From Prevotellaceae bacterium (lineage in GTDB: Bacteria > Bacteroidota > Bacteroidia > Bacteroidales > Bacteroidaceae): a stretch of 64,000 bases of DNA. The notes under the pieces are model-generated. The model was not told where the DNA came from and did no database searches. It saw only the letters and a list, made by a program, of their open reading frames with translations. Positions 16,631-24,525 of this stretch are shown here, piece by piece. The stretch is from contig JAQYET010000060.1 of NCBI GenBank assembly GCA_028723525.1, positions 124,001-188,000 on the forward strand, given 5' to 3'. Numbering within the stretch: the stretch's first letter is position 1; the number at the start of each line of letters is the position of its first letter. Position numbers and translations under genes: made by a program.

Positions 16631-17890
16631 TCAGGATTGCCTGAAGCGATGTCGCTTCGTAGCCTTACTATGACGGTCTGACGACACTCCCTGTGCCGGC
16701 ACTCTGCCTCCCGTATATTGCGAATAGCGTTGGCGTATGGAGCGGACATAATCTACTGTTTCGCTGCTCCTGACATATCCGTGGCGCACATCCGGGTCGT
16801 TATAATACTCGGGCAGGCTCAACAATAGCATATATCTTTCCACATCGCCCCAACGTTCACCGTTTTTACCGTTCTTCCTCGCCAGTGTCTGTGCGTCGGA
16901 AACATGCCCCGAACCACAATTATATGCCGCAAGCATAAAGCAGAGCCGTTCCTCGAATGGACTTATACCGGAGTATAAAGACGACAGGGAGGACATCAGT
17001 TTGGCTGCCGCTCTGATGTTCGTTTCGGGGTCGAATATTCTGTGATATGGCACCCCGAGCGATGCAGCAGTTTGCGGCATGAGTTGCATTAACCCGCAAG
17101 CACCAGCCCAAGAACGCGCCATTGGGTCGAAACCTGACTCCTGACGACACTGCGCCGCGAGCAATTCCCAGTCGCATCGCGCCACCGAAGCATACTTCTT
17201 GAACAGGTTATCCCAAGGCGATATTGCGCCGGGAGGCGTTGGAGGAATGTTTATTGTGGCAAACGAAGGAAGTCCAATGTCACGCCCATTGCGGACTGCA
17301 CGACCTTCTGAAACACCTTCTGACCGACGCGACTCGCCTCCCCACATTCCGAACGGCGACGATAGTCGATCTGTGTTCCGCAATGCAATGTCTCCCTTTG
17401 CCTGAAGTTCTTTCCCGATTTCACTATACCATCGGTCAATGGCATCGGCAAGTTCCGTGCACTGTGATGCCACAGCCCACCGCCGACGCCCGTCATCCGT
17501 TGTTACACCGCAAAGACGTAGTTCTCCGTCAGCATCATCCAATATCGGGGTTATAACCATATCTGCATCTCCACCAAGCAACATTCGGCGCAAATCCGCG
17601 GAGTCCCGACACAACTGTACGCGCAGTGTGACTCCGAGTTCTGCGGCAAATTTTTCGCAAAGAAGATATTGCAAGCCGAGCCTTTCTCCACGATATTCAT
17701 AGTACGTGTCGGGTCCTGAAAGCGTCGCAGCAATAATCTCTCCGTTTGAAACAATGTCACTCAACGACAATGTTGCACTGTCGTCGGCTTCACTCCCCCA
17801 CGGTGGGAGTTCGCTTTTTGACGAACCGCCGTCACAAGAAGCGATGAAAAGCGATAGTATGAGGAGTATGTATATGCCGTTCGTTTTCAT
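16631..17890 (-). CDS. MltF-like lytic transglycosylase lipoprotein
   Basis: A 419-residue lipoprotein (lipobox FIASC) with two parts. The N-terminal part (about 45-200) looks like an extracellular solute-binding domain but is shorter than in E. coli MltF. The C-terminal part (about 260-400) is a family 1 lytic transglycosylase with the catalytic Glu in CRQESGFDP and the GLMQLMPQTA motif, followed by AAYNCGSGHV. It cleaves peptidoglycan glycan strands. The start at 17890 (MKTNGIYIL) is chosen because it gives a signal peptide and lies just after a promoter box; the longer frame runs back through repeat array B. Confidence 0.85.
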   Translation of the reverse strand: MKTNGIYILLILSLFIASCDGGSSKSELPPWGSEADDSATLSLSDIVSNGEIIAATLSGPDTYYEYRGERLGLQYLLCEKFAAELGVTLRVQLCRDSADLRRMLLGGDADMVITPILDDADGELRLCGVTTDDGRRRWAVASQCTELADAIDRWYSEIGKELQAKGDIALRNTDRLSSPFGMWGGESRRSEGVSEGRAVRNGRDIGLPSFATINIPPTPPGAISPWDNLFKKYASVARCDWELLAAQCRQESGFDPMARSWAGACGLMQLMPQTAASLGVPYHRIFDPETNIRAAAKLMSSLSSLYSGISPFEERLCFMLAAYNCGSGHVSDAQTLARKNGKNGERWGDVERYMLLLSLPEYYNDPDVRHGYVRSSETVDYVRSIRQRYSQYTGGRVPAQGVSSDRHSKATKRHRFRQS

Positions 17891-17898
17891 TATCGTTG

Positions 17899-17906
17899 CA
17901 AAATTA
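17899..17906 (-). promoter_or_regulatory. -7 promoter box for the MltF-like gene
   Basis: The minus strand reads TAATTTTG (TAnnTTTG), only 8 bp ahead of the chosen start codon, so the mRNA is predicted to be almost leaderless. Confidence 0.55.
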
Positions 17907-18032
17907 CTACTTTTCTTGCAAACGTCAACAAGAAATAAAGGTATTTGTAGAAATATGATATGGAACATAAGGCAGCAAATCATAGAATTATATATCGTGA
18001 ATGTATTTGCCGTATGCAATATTCCGTTTTGC

Positions 18033-18113
18033 AAATTGGGCGATTTTGCCGACCAATTTGGGCGAAATTGCATTGTAAAATCGCCCAAATTGAAGAACAA
18101 AATCGCCCAAATT
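18033..18113. repeat. Phased 22-bp repeat array B (GGGCG-core variant)
   Basis: Four 15-bp units start at 18033, 18055, 18077 and 18099. Units 1-2 are AAATTGGGCGATTTT and AATTTGGGCGAAATT; units 3-4 are both AAAATCGCCCAAATT, the opposite orientation. Spacers are GCCGACC, GCATTGT and GAAGAAC. Unit 1 pairs with unit 4 at 14 of 15 positions and unit 2 with unit 3 at 13 of 15, giving a nested 81-nt fold. The array ends 44 bp short of the 3' end of the C69 peptidase gene and lies upstream of the codirectional MltF-like gene. Confidence 0.9.
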
Positions 18114-18157
18114 AGTATTTATCAGTTATGCTGCTAACCGGTCATAAGGTAGAAACC

Positions 18158-19789
18158 TTACGGCTGGAGATACCTGTCGCCGGTTTCCTTTATCACTTTG
18201 CGTGCGTATTTCTCTGGGAAGCCTGTACGTTTAACCCTTGCTCCGAGACCTTCGGGGGTGCGTTCGAACTTCCCGTTAACTTCCGGTCTTACAGCCATGT
18301 CGTTGTATTTCACTATGAGATAGAACGCCAGTTGCTGCCACCTTTCGAGCATCTGCTGGGCTTTCTCGTTGCTGTAATCGTTAAGGAACTTCTTTGCTGA
18401 CTCCGGATTTTCCTTGAATAATTGCAGTGCGCGGTCTTCTATCGACTTTTGGTTTGCAAAATATGAGTTCTCAAGAGAGTCACGGACTTCCTTCAGTGAG
18501 GGGAACATCTGTGAGTAGCGGGGATATACCATGTTGCTCACCCAGTTGCAAACCCAGAACGCATTGTCCATAGAGAACGTAACATCGTCGGCACTCGGTG
18601 TGTTATAACATGCCGGCTGAACCGTGTTGCCACAATATATCGGGGTGTATGCCACCATGTTGCCGTCGTCATTTCCCCACCACAGGCAACCGCCTATTTC
18701 CCTCGGGAGCCACGACCGCATCTGACTTACATAGCTGAAGCCTGTCTGCTGTGTGCTTGTGGGACGCTCATTGAAACATTTCTTTCCGTCAACCTCAAAC
18801 GACAACGGCGTTGGACGGTAGGGCATATCCCAGATACCGCCTCCCATGTCGTTGTCAAGTGCAAACGGAGTGCCCTCGTAGTGGTCGCGCATACATTCCT
18901 CTATTTCCTGAACACTCACCTTGTGGTTAGGTATAATCCACAGCGGCATCGGTTCGGCATTGGGCACCTTGCCCATCGCATAGTCGAGATAGGGTGTCAT
19001 GTCGGCAAAATGATTGAAGAAACTCCATACTCGCGCCTCGCAAAAACGTCGCCCGCCAAAGTCGGGTGCGGCGTATGCTGCATTGAAAGAGAAGTCGGCA
19101 TCCTTACCGGAAAAGAAGCCCATTTCGCGTGCAAACTTGATAACATCCTTAGAATAGATTACGTTCTTCTTGTCTTTCTGGTCGAAGGTGGTAATGCGGC
19201 TTTGGTTTGCATGCGCACAGATTGCATTGTCCGGTATTCTTATTGCTACCCATACAGCACCTTTCCTGTCCGGACCTTTACCCACCATTTCCATTATCCA
19301 CGCCTCATTCGGGTCGCATATCGTGAACGTTTCACCGCTTGAGTTGTAGCCATACTCCTCAACGAGCGATGTCATGATGCTTATTGCTTCACGCGCAGTC
19401 TTGCAACGCTGAAGGGTGATGTATATAAGTGAGCCGTAGTCGAGTATTCCTGACGGATTGATGAGTTCTTCGCGACCTCCGAATGTTGTTTCTCCGATAG
19501 TTACCTGCCACTCGTTGATGTTGCCAATCACGTTATATGTTTCGGCAGCCTCCGGTATTTCTCCGTGATACTTGTTGTCATCCCAGTCATAGACTTTGCG
19601 CATCTCTCCCTTCTGATGTTTCGCTGCGGGGTAGTGACACAGCCATTGGAACATCCCGTAGTCATCGGCATTGTACGTACAAATTACAGAACCGTCTGTA
19701 CTTGCATCCTTGCCAACAATGAAATTCGTGCAAGCCATTGATATGCTTGCGCTGCATAATGCAGCAAGTAAGAATAAGGTTTTCTTCAT
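18158..19789 (-). CDS. C69 family (PepD-like) dipeptidase
   Basis: A 543-residue Ntn-hydrolase of peptidase family C69. The signal sequence ends ISMA and is followed directly by CTNFIVGKDAS, where the cysteine (about residue 20) is the expected N-terminal nucleophile after processing. Family landmarks include TYNADDYGMF, the NPSGILDYGSL region and WIMEMVGKGP. It probably cleaves dipeptides in the periplasm or at the surface. The same cysteine sits in a lipobox-like context, so lipidation cannot be excluded, though that would block catalysis. A TAnnTTTG box almost abuts the start. Confidence 0.88.
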   Translation of the reverse strand: MKKTLFLLAALCSASISMACTNFIVGKDASTDGSVICTYNADDYGMFQWLCHYPAAKHQKGEMRKVYDWDDNKYHGEIPEAAETYNVIGNINEWQVTIGETTFGGREELINPSGILDYGSLIYITLQRCKTAREAISIMTSLVEEYGYNSSGETFTICDPNEAWIMEMVGKGPDRKGAVWVAIRIPDNAICAHANQSRITTFDQKDKKNVIYSKDVIKFAREMGFFSGKDADFSFNAAYAAPDFGGRRFCEARVWSFFNHFADMTPYLDYAMGKVPNAEPMPLWIIPNHKVSVQEIEECMRDHYEGTPFALDNDMGGGIWDMPYRPTPLSFEVDGKKCFNERPTSTQQTGFSYVSQMRSWLPREIGGCLWWGNDDGNMVAYTPIYCGNTVQPACYNTPSADDVTFSMDNAFWVCNWVSNMVYPRYSQMFPSLKEVRDSLENSYFANQKSIEDRALQLFKENPESAKKFLNDYSNEKAQQMLERWQQLAFYLIVKYNDMAVRPEVNGKFERTPEGLGARVKRTGFPEKYARKVIKETGDRYLQP

Positions 19790-19796
19790 AACGTTA

Positions 19797-19804
19797 CAAA
19801 TTTA
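19797..19804 (-). promoter_or_regulatory. -7 promoter box for the C69 peptidase gene
   Basis: The minus strand reads TAAATTTG (TAnnTTTG), 7 bp ahead of the start codon at 19789, which predicts a leaderless or nearly leaderless mRNA. Confidence 0.5.
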
Positions 19805-19855
19805 AATTATATAGTAAAAAGTTCAGTTCTCAATTCTGCAGATATGATTTGTTTG

Positions 19856-21478
19856 TTAATATTCAATCTTCCACTCTCCTTTGGTTTTGTTGTTGCAATT
19901 ATCCACAGCATAAACCGTCAGAGTTCTTGACCTTCCGTTGCGTTTTATCGGAGTTGAGTTCAGGCGACATATCTTCCCGGTTGATTTCTGAACATCCTCA
20001 AACAGCACGAACTTGCCATCGATGTAAGCCTTAAACGACGAGATGCCGCTTTTCCCGTCTTCAACGTTCAAGCGGAGGACACCGCGAGTTGCCGCTTCAA
20101 GTGTAACTTCCGGGGGCATATCATCGTATGCCAGCTCGTAACTAAGCCCGAGGTCTCGCAAACTTCCATACACCCAACCACCGTTATACTTCCCTTTTAT
20201 GAACCGCTCATACTTATCGTGACAGACGATATATAGTTTTTCGGGATGTTCTACATCCGTCAACACCTTCAAACCCATTTCTCCCCAGTCGAGGATAGGA
20301 GTCGGTCGGTCGCGGAAGGAGTAGGCTGCCGATATACCATAATGGCTTGCCGTCTCTTGTGGAGTTATTCCGATATCATTTGCAAGCAGTCCTTTTCTCA
20401 ATTTCAACATCACATTCTCAAGTGCAAAAGAATTGTCTCTATCCCATTTGAAAACGTAAGTTCCGGCATGCTTACGCGGTTCAATGTCCTGACGTTTACC
20501 GTGAACTACAAAGCGATATTCGTTTTTATTGCCGAAAAAGTCGCTTATCACGTAAGTTATATTGTAAGGACGTTCTTCGTTAAACGTAACAATCCCTCGC
20601 CTCTTGTCTGTGTCAATTACCGGAAGATTGTTGCCCGGCTCGGCGAAAGACTTCATGAACCAAGTTAAGTTTGTCACGTAATAGTCAAAGTCTCCCCATG
20701 AATTTACCATGCGGTTACACCTTTCAGGTATTCTGTCAACATTGCTCCTGAATAGCGTGTCACCATCTACAATCAAAGCAGAATGTCTTACTCCGAGGCG
20801 GTTCCAACTCCCCTCCATACGGTCTTCGGCATGAAAGGCAAAGCCCACCCTGCCCCATGCAGTCAACTGATGATTGGTTCCTGCGAGCGGATAACGCTGT
20901 TTATACTGCTTTTCGCAGAACACTCCCTCGCCCTCCAACGGTATTACCATTACGGCATCAGCCGTAGGCGCAGTGTTGTCTTTTAAATATTTTCCGATGA
21001 AACGAAGCGGGTCAACGGCATCCCAAGTGCGAGTGTCATGTATTTCGAAGTGAAGATGCGGCGCAGCACTTGCTCCGGAGTTTCCGCTTACGGCAATCAA
21101 CTGCCCCTCGGCAACTGGAAAATCGGTCGGTTTAAACTCCACATCGGCAACATATTGCTCGTGTCCGTATTGCCACTTCCTGACCATTGCCGCTATCTGC
21201 GGCGTGAAACGTTGCAGATGACAATAGACACTGGTGTAACCATTGGGATGTCTGACATAGAGAGCATTGCCAAAACCGTTCTTGCCCACGGTGGCACGGC
21301 AGACATATCCGTCGGCAACCGAGAATACAGGTTTGCCCTCCACCTGCCCGGTTTTTACGTCACAGCCGGCATGGAAGTGGTTAGGACGAGGCTCACCAAA
21401 ACTTCCTGCCAGCGTAACTTCGTGATGCACCGGAGGTGAAAATGTCAATACTGCACTAAGCAATAACGTTGTCAGCAT
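19856..21478 (-). CDS. M23 family metallopeptidase (LytM domain)
   Basis: A 540-residue secreted protein with a signal peptide and an N-terminal LytM/M23 domain (about 20-165). Zinc ligands are visible in HFHAGCD (HxxxD) and HLHFEIHD (the HxH pair), with the conserved YVRHPNGYTSVYCHL stretch between. About 370 residues follow without recognised catalytic motifs and probably form beta-sandwich domains. It likely cuts peptidoglycan cross-bridges or acts as a non-catalytic activator. Its ATG overlaps the nadC stop by 7 bp, so translation is probably coupled. Confidence 0.88.
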   Translation of the reverse strand: MLTTLLLSAVLTFSPPVHHEVTLAGSFGEPRPNHFHAGCDVKTGQVEGKPVFSVADGYVCRATVGKNGFGNALYVRHPNGYTSVYCHLQRFTPQIAAMVRKWQYGHEQYVADVEFKPTDFPVAEGQLIAVSGNSGASAAPHLHFEIHDTRTWDAVDPLRFIGKYLKDNTAPTADAVMVIPLEGEGVFCEKQYKQRYPLAGTNHQLTAWGRVGFAFHAEDRMEGSWNRLGVRHSALIVDGDTLFRSNVDRIPERCNRMVNSWGDFDYYVTNLTWFMKSFAEPGNNLPVIDTDKRRGIVTFNEERPYNITYVISDFFGNKNEYRFVVHGKRQDIEPRKHAGTYVFKWDRDNSFALENVMLKLRKGLLANDIGITPQETASHYGISAAYSFRDRPTPILDWGEMGLKVLTDVEHPEKLYIVCHDKYERFIKGKYNGGWVYGSLRDLGLSYELAYDDMPPEVTLEAATRGVLRLNVEDGKSGISSFKAYIDGKFVLFEDVQKSTGKICRLNSTPIKRNGRSRTLTVYAVDNCNNKTKGEWKIEY

Positions 21479-22320
21479 GCTTTGAAACTCATATCAAGTC
21501 CCTTGACCGAGTGTGTGAGGGCACCGACAGAAACGTAATCGACCCCACATTCCGCGTAGTCGCGTATCGTCCCGAGCGTTATACCTCCGCTCGACTCTGT
21601 CTCATACTTTCCTCCTATCATCTTAACAGCCTCTCGGGTGTCCTCAACGCTGAAATTATCGAGCATGATACGATTTACGCCACCACATTCCAGCACCTGC
21701 CTTATCTCATCAAAAGAACGCACTTCTATTTCAATCTTCAGGTCGAGTCCTTTCTCTTTAAGATAGTCATGACATCGATTTATGGCATTACTTATACCTC
21801 CGGAGAAATCCACATGGTTGTCTTTAAGGAGTATCATGTCAAAAAGACCTATCCTGTGGTTCACTCCTCCGCCTATCTTCACAGCCTGCTTCTCAAGCAT
21901 ACGCATACCGGGAGTGGTCTTACGAGTGTCAAGGACATGGGTCTTTGTGCCTTTGAGAAGTTCCACATAGCGGTTGGTCATGGTTGCGATGCCGCTCATT
22001 CTCTGCATTATGTTTAGCATTAACCGCTCTGTTTGGAGCAAAGAACGTATCTTGCCTGTAACGACCATTGCCACATCACCTTTCTTAACTCTTGCCCCAT
22101 CACCGATTTTCACCTCCACCTGCATTGTAGAGTCAAATTTGGCAAACACCCTCTTCGCCACTTCCACACCGGCAAGTATTCCGTCTTCCTTGATAATCAG
22201 ACGGCTCTTTCCTACCACATCTTCCGGAATACAGCAAAGAGTGGTATGGTCGCCGTCGCCTATATCCTCTGCAAAAGAGAGTTCGATAAGCCTGTCTTCT
22301 AATTCTTCTACCGATAACAT
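21472..22320 (-). CDS. nadC: Quinolinate phosphoribosyltransferase (NadC)
   Basis: A 282-residue enzyme that turns quinolinate and PRPP into nicotinate mononucleotide in de novo NAD synthesis. Family landmarks are EDIGDGDHTT near the N-terminus, LMLNIMQRMSGIAT, the DTRKTTPGMR motif, GGGVNHRIGL, and the final ESSGGITLGTI. The start at 22320 (MLSVEELE) is preferred because the longer frame adds a non-conserved, charged N-terminus. No nadA or nadB is in the window. It overlaps the M23 peptidase gene, an odd functional pairing. Confidence 0.95.
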   Translation of the reverse strand: MLSVEELEDRLIELSFAEDIGDGDHTTLCCIPEDVVGKSRLIIKEDGILAGVEVAKRVFAKFDSTMQVEVKIGDGARVKKGDVAMVVTGKIRSLLQTERLMLNIMQRMSGIATMTNRYVELLKGTKTHVLDTRKTTPGMRMLEKQAVKIGGGVNHRIGLFDMILLKDNHVDFSGGISNAINRCHDYLKEKGLDLKIEIEVRSFDEIRQVLECGGVNRIMLDNFSVEDTREAVKMIGGKYETESSGGITLGTIRDYAECGVDYVSVGALTHSVKGLDMSFKAC

Positions 22321-22416
22321 AGTATATGAGATGTTTTTATCAACACGTATCCTAACAAACATTTCCGTGCGGTCACATTCATGAAACCGCACTGAATGTT
22401 GTGCGAGAAAACATGT

Positions 22417-22911
22417 TTAGTCCTTGAATAAATAAATTCCAACACCAAGGCGTGCACCAAACTTGCTGTAGTCGGAATGGTTCTTGAATGACTGGTCGTA
22501 ATATACGGAGGGCTCTATTGTCACAGTGCGGTTCAAGAAGAAAGCATAGCCAATCTCTATTCCCGGCATAATGTCATTGTGATTATGGTTAGCGTGCAGC
22601 AGTTTGGTATTCACACCCAAATAAAGTCCGTTCTGAAGGACATAGTAACGAGCACCTACACCCACTATGAAGTCGGTCGGTGCATCATCCCTGCCGGAAT
22701 ATTCAAAGGCTGCATTAGCCTTCAGTAGGATATTGTCTGCAACCATATATCCTCCCTGTGCCTCCAATCCGAAATGTAGTTTATCCTGACCGCTATAACT
22801 GAAGTCAAGCCCCGTGAGTGAAGCACCAACGTAAACCTTTCCTTTTTCAAACTGTGCATTGGCAGTAATAGACATAGCCAAGGCAATAATAAACAATGCA
22901 ATTTTCTTCAT
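22417..22911 (-). CDS. Small outer-membrane beta-barrel protein
   Basis: A 164-residue protein with a clear signal peptide (MKKIALFIIALAMSITANAQ) and alternating hydrophobic strands ending in GVGIYLFKD, typical of eight-stranded barrels. There is no catalytic motif. It probably acts as a structural or porin-like outer-membrane protein. It lies 28 bp after the CstA gene on the same strand and may be cotranscribed. Confidence 0.8.
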   Translation of the reverse strand: MKKIALFIIALAMSITANAQFEKGKVYVGASLTGLDFSYSGQDKLHFGLEAQGGYMVADNILLKANAAFEYSGRDDAPTDFIVGVGARYYVLQNGLYLGVNTKLLHANHNHNDIMPGIEIGYAFFLNRTVTIEPSVYYDQSFKNHSDYSKFGARLGVGIYLFKD

Positions 22912-22938
22912 TTTCTTTTCTTTTGATTAGTAATTATC

Positions 22939-24420
22939 CTATATCTGACACCTGCCGCTTTTTGTTTTCCACGTAAAGAACCACGCAAACGACAAAATCA
23001 TTGTTGCACCTGCGATGCCGTAACCGACGGTTTCAGACAGCCCGAAGCCGTTCTTCGAAACCAAAATGAACGTGATGCAGACCACTGTCATGAACACAGC
23101 CGGTATTAGAGTGACAACATACGGTTTCTTCTCACGCACAAGATATACCGTGATTGCCCACAAAGTGAACACCGATAACGTTTGGTTGCTCCAGCCGAAA
23201 TACTGCCATATTATATTGAAACCGTCAGGATTTTCTATCTGCCAGAATAGGAAAGCGATTGATGCTGCAAACATAGGAACAGCCACGATGAGCCGCTTTG
23301 CCATTGTGCGCTGCTCTAAATGGAGGAACTCTGCTATTATAAGGCGGGCACTCCTGAACGCTGTGTCGCCACTGGTTATGGGCGCAGCCACTACACCAAG
23401 CAACGCAAGTATGCCCCCGAATATGCCAAGCCAACTGCTACATACCAATTTCACCACCGTAGGAGCATCGAAGAACTGTATCAAAGTCTTGCCACTCTGC
23501 TCATATTGCATGACCAAATCTGCGGGAGCAACTTCTTTCCAACCACCGTAAAAGAAGAAGTAAGAAGATATTGTTGCCCATATCAATGCCACCATTCCTT
23601 CCGTTATCATCGCTCCATAGAATACCGGGCGACCCATTTTCTCACTCTTCAGGCAGCGCGACATGAGCGGACTCTGCGTTGCATGGAAGCCACTGATTGC
23701 CCCGCATGCTATCGTTATGAACAACGCCGGGAATATCGGACTGCTCATTCCGAACTGTTCCGCACCGAGATTGCTCAATCCTTCCCACACCTCCGGCAGT
23801 TGTGGTTGCTTTATAAACAGCCCTATCATCAGTGCCACAGCCATGAAAAGGAGCGAGAAAGCGAACAAAGGATATATCTTGCCGATGATTTTATCGATAG
23901 GAAGCAGCGTCGCAATGATGTAATAGACGAAAATAACGAAAATCCAGAAGATGCGGTTTGCCCAAATATCTTCGAGTATTATGGCAGGACTATACACAAA
24001 CACCACGCCCACCATTACGAGCAGAAAGACACTGAAAACGAGCATCACCTGCTTAACGTTGTTGCCGAGAAACTGCCCCACAAGCACGGGAAGACCGCAA
24101 CCGTCATGCCGCATTGAGAGCATACCTGAGAAATAGTCGTGAACGGCTCCGGCGAAGATGCAGCCAAACACAATCCAAAGATAAGCAGAAGTTCCGAACC
24201 ACATTCCCATTATTGCACCGAAAATAGGACCTGTTCCGGCAATATTAAGGAATTGTATCATGAAGACTTTCCATGAGGGCATCACCAAATAGTCAACCCC
24301 ATCGTTTATCCTCACGGCAGGAGTTTCCCTGTTGTCGGGCTTGAATATTTTCTCAACCACCTTGCCGTAGATAAAGTAACCCAGCACAAGTGCAACAAGA
24401 CTAAGAACAAACGTTATCAT
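22939..24420 (-). CDS. cstA: Carbon starvation protein A (CstA-type peptide/pyruvate transporter)
   Basis: A 493-residue membrane protein with about 13-16 helices. The conserved FLNIAGTGPIFGAIMG (about residues 50-65), GAVHDYFSGMLSMRHDG and ISGFHATQSPLMSRC motifs identify CstA, which imports peptides or pyruvate during carbon limitation. It is shorter than E. coli CstA (701 residues), as usual for Bacteroidota. The start at 24420 (MITFVLS) puts the first helix at the N-terminus; the longer frame overlaps the promoter. Confidence 0.93.
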   Translation of the reverse strand: MITFVLSLVALVLGYFIYGKVVEKIFKPDNRETPAVRINDGVDYLVMPSWKVFMIQFLNIAGTGPIFGAIMGMWFGTSAYLWIVFGCIFAGAVHDYFSGMLSMRHDGCGLPVLVGQFLGNNVKQVMLVFSVFLLVMVGVVFVYSPAIILEDIWANRIFWIFVIFVYYIIATLLPIDKIIGKIYPLFAFSLLFMAVALMIGLFIKQPQLPEVWEGLSNLGAEQFGMSSPIFPALFITIACGAISGFHATQSPLMSRCLKSEKMGRPVFYGAMITEGMVALIWATISSYFFFYGGWKEVAPADLVMQYEQSGKTLIQFFDAPTVVKLVCSSWLGIFGGILALLGVVAAPITSGDTAFRSARLIIAEFLHLEQRTMAKRLIVAVPMFAASIAFLFWQIENPDGFNIIWQYFGWSNQTLSVFTLWAITVYLVREKKPYVVTLIPAVFMTVVCITFILVSKNGFGLSETVGYGIAGATMILSFAWFFTWKTKSGRCQI

Positions 24421-24459
24421 ATAAATTTCACAGTTCCTTAATTTATCAAAAACCGAGTG

Positions 24460-24467
24460 CAAAGATA
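24460..24467 (-). promoter_or_regulatory. -7 promoter box for cstA
   Basis: The minus strand reads TATCTTTG (TAnnTTTG), 40 bp ahead of the chosen cstA start. It supports rejecting the longer frame, which begins inside this box. Confidence 0.65.
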
Positions 24468-24509
24468 CTATTTTTTATCAAACATGCAAAGGAATGACGA
24501 AAATATCGC

Positions 24510-24517
24510 TAACTTTG
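24510..24517 (+). promoter_or_regulatory. -7 promoter box for the GHL10 gene
   Basis: TAACTTTG (TAnnTTTG) ends 8 bp before the ATG at 24526, predicting an almost leaderless mRNA. It also argues against the longer in-frame start at 24457. Confidence 0.6.
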
Positions 24518-24525
24518 CAGACGAT

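Noticed and set aside
17891..18100. N-terminal extension of the MltF-like protein
   Set aside because: The added residues are translated repeat array B and promoter sequence; the signal peptide begins at 17890.
23320..24117. 265-codon frame antisense to cstA
   Set aside because: It has a low-complexity His/Arg/Tyr-rich peptide typical of an antisense shadow of a membrane protein.
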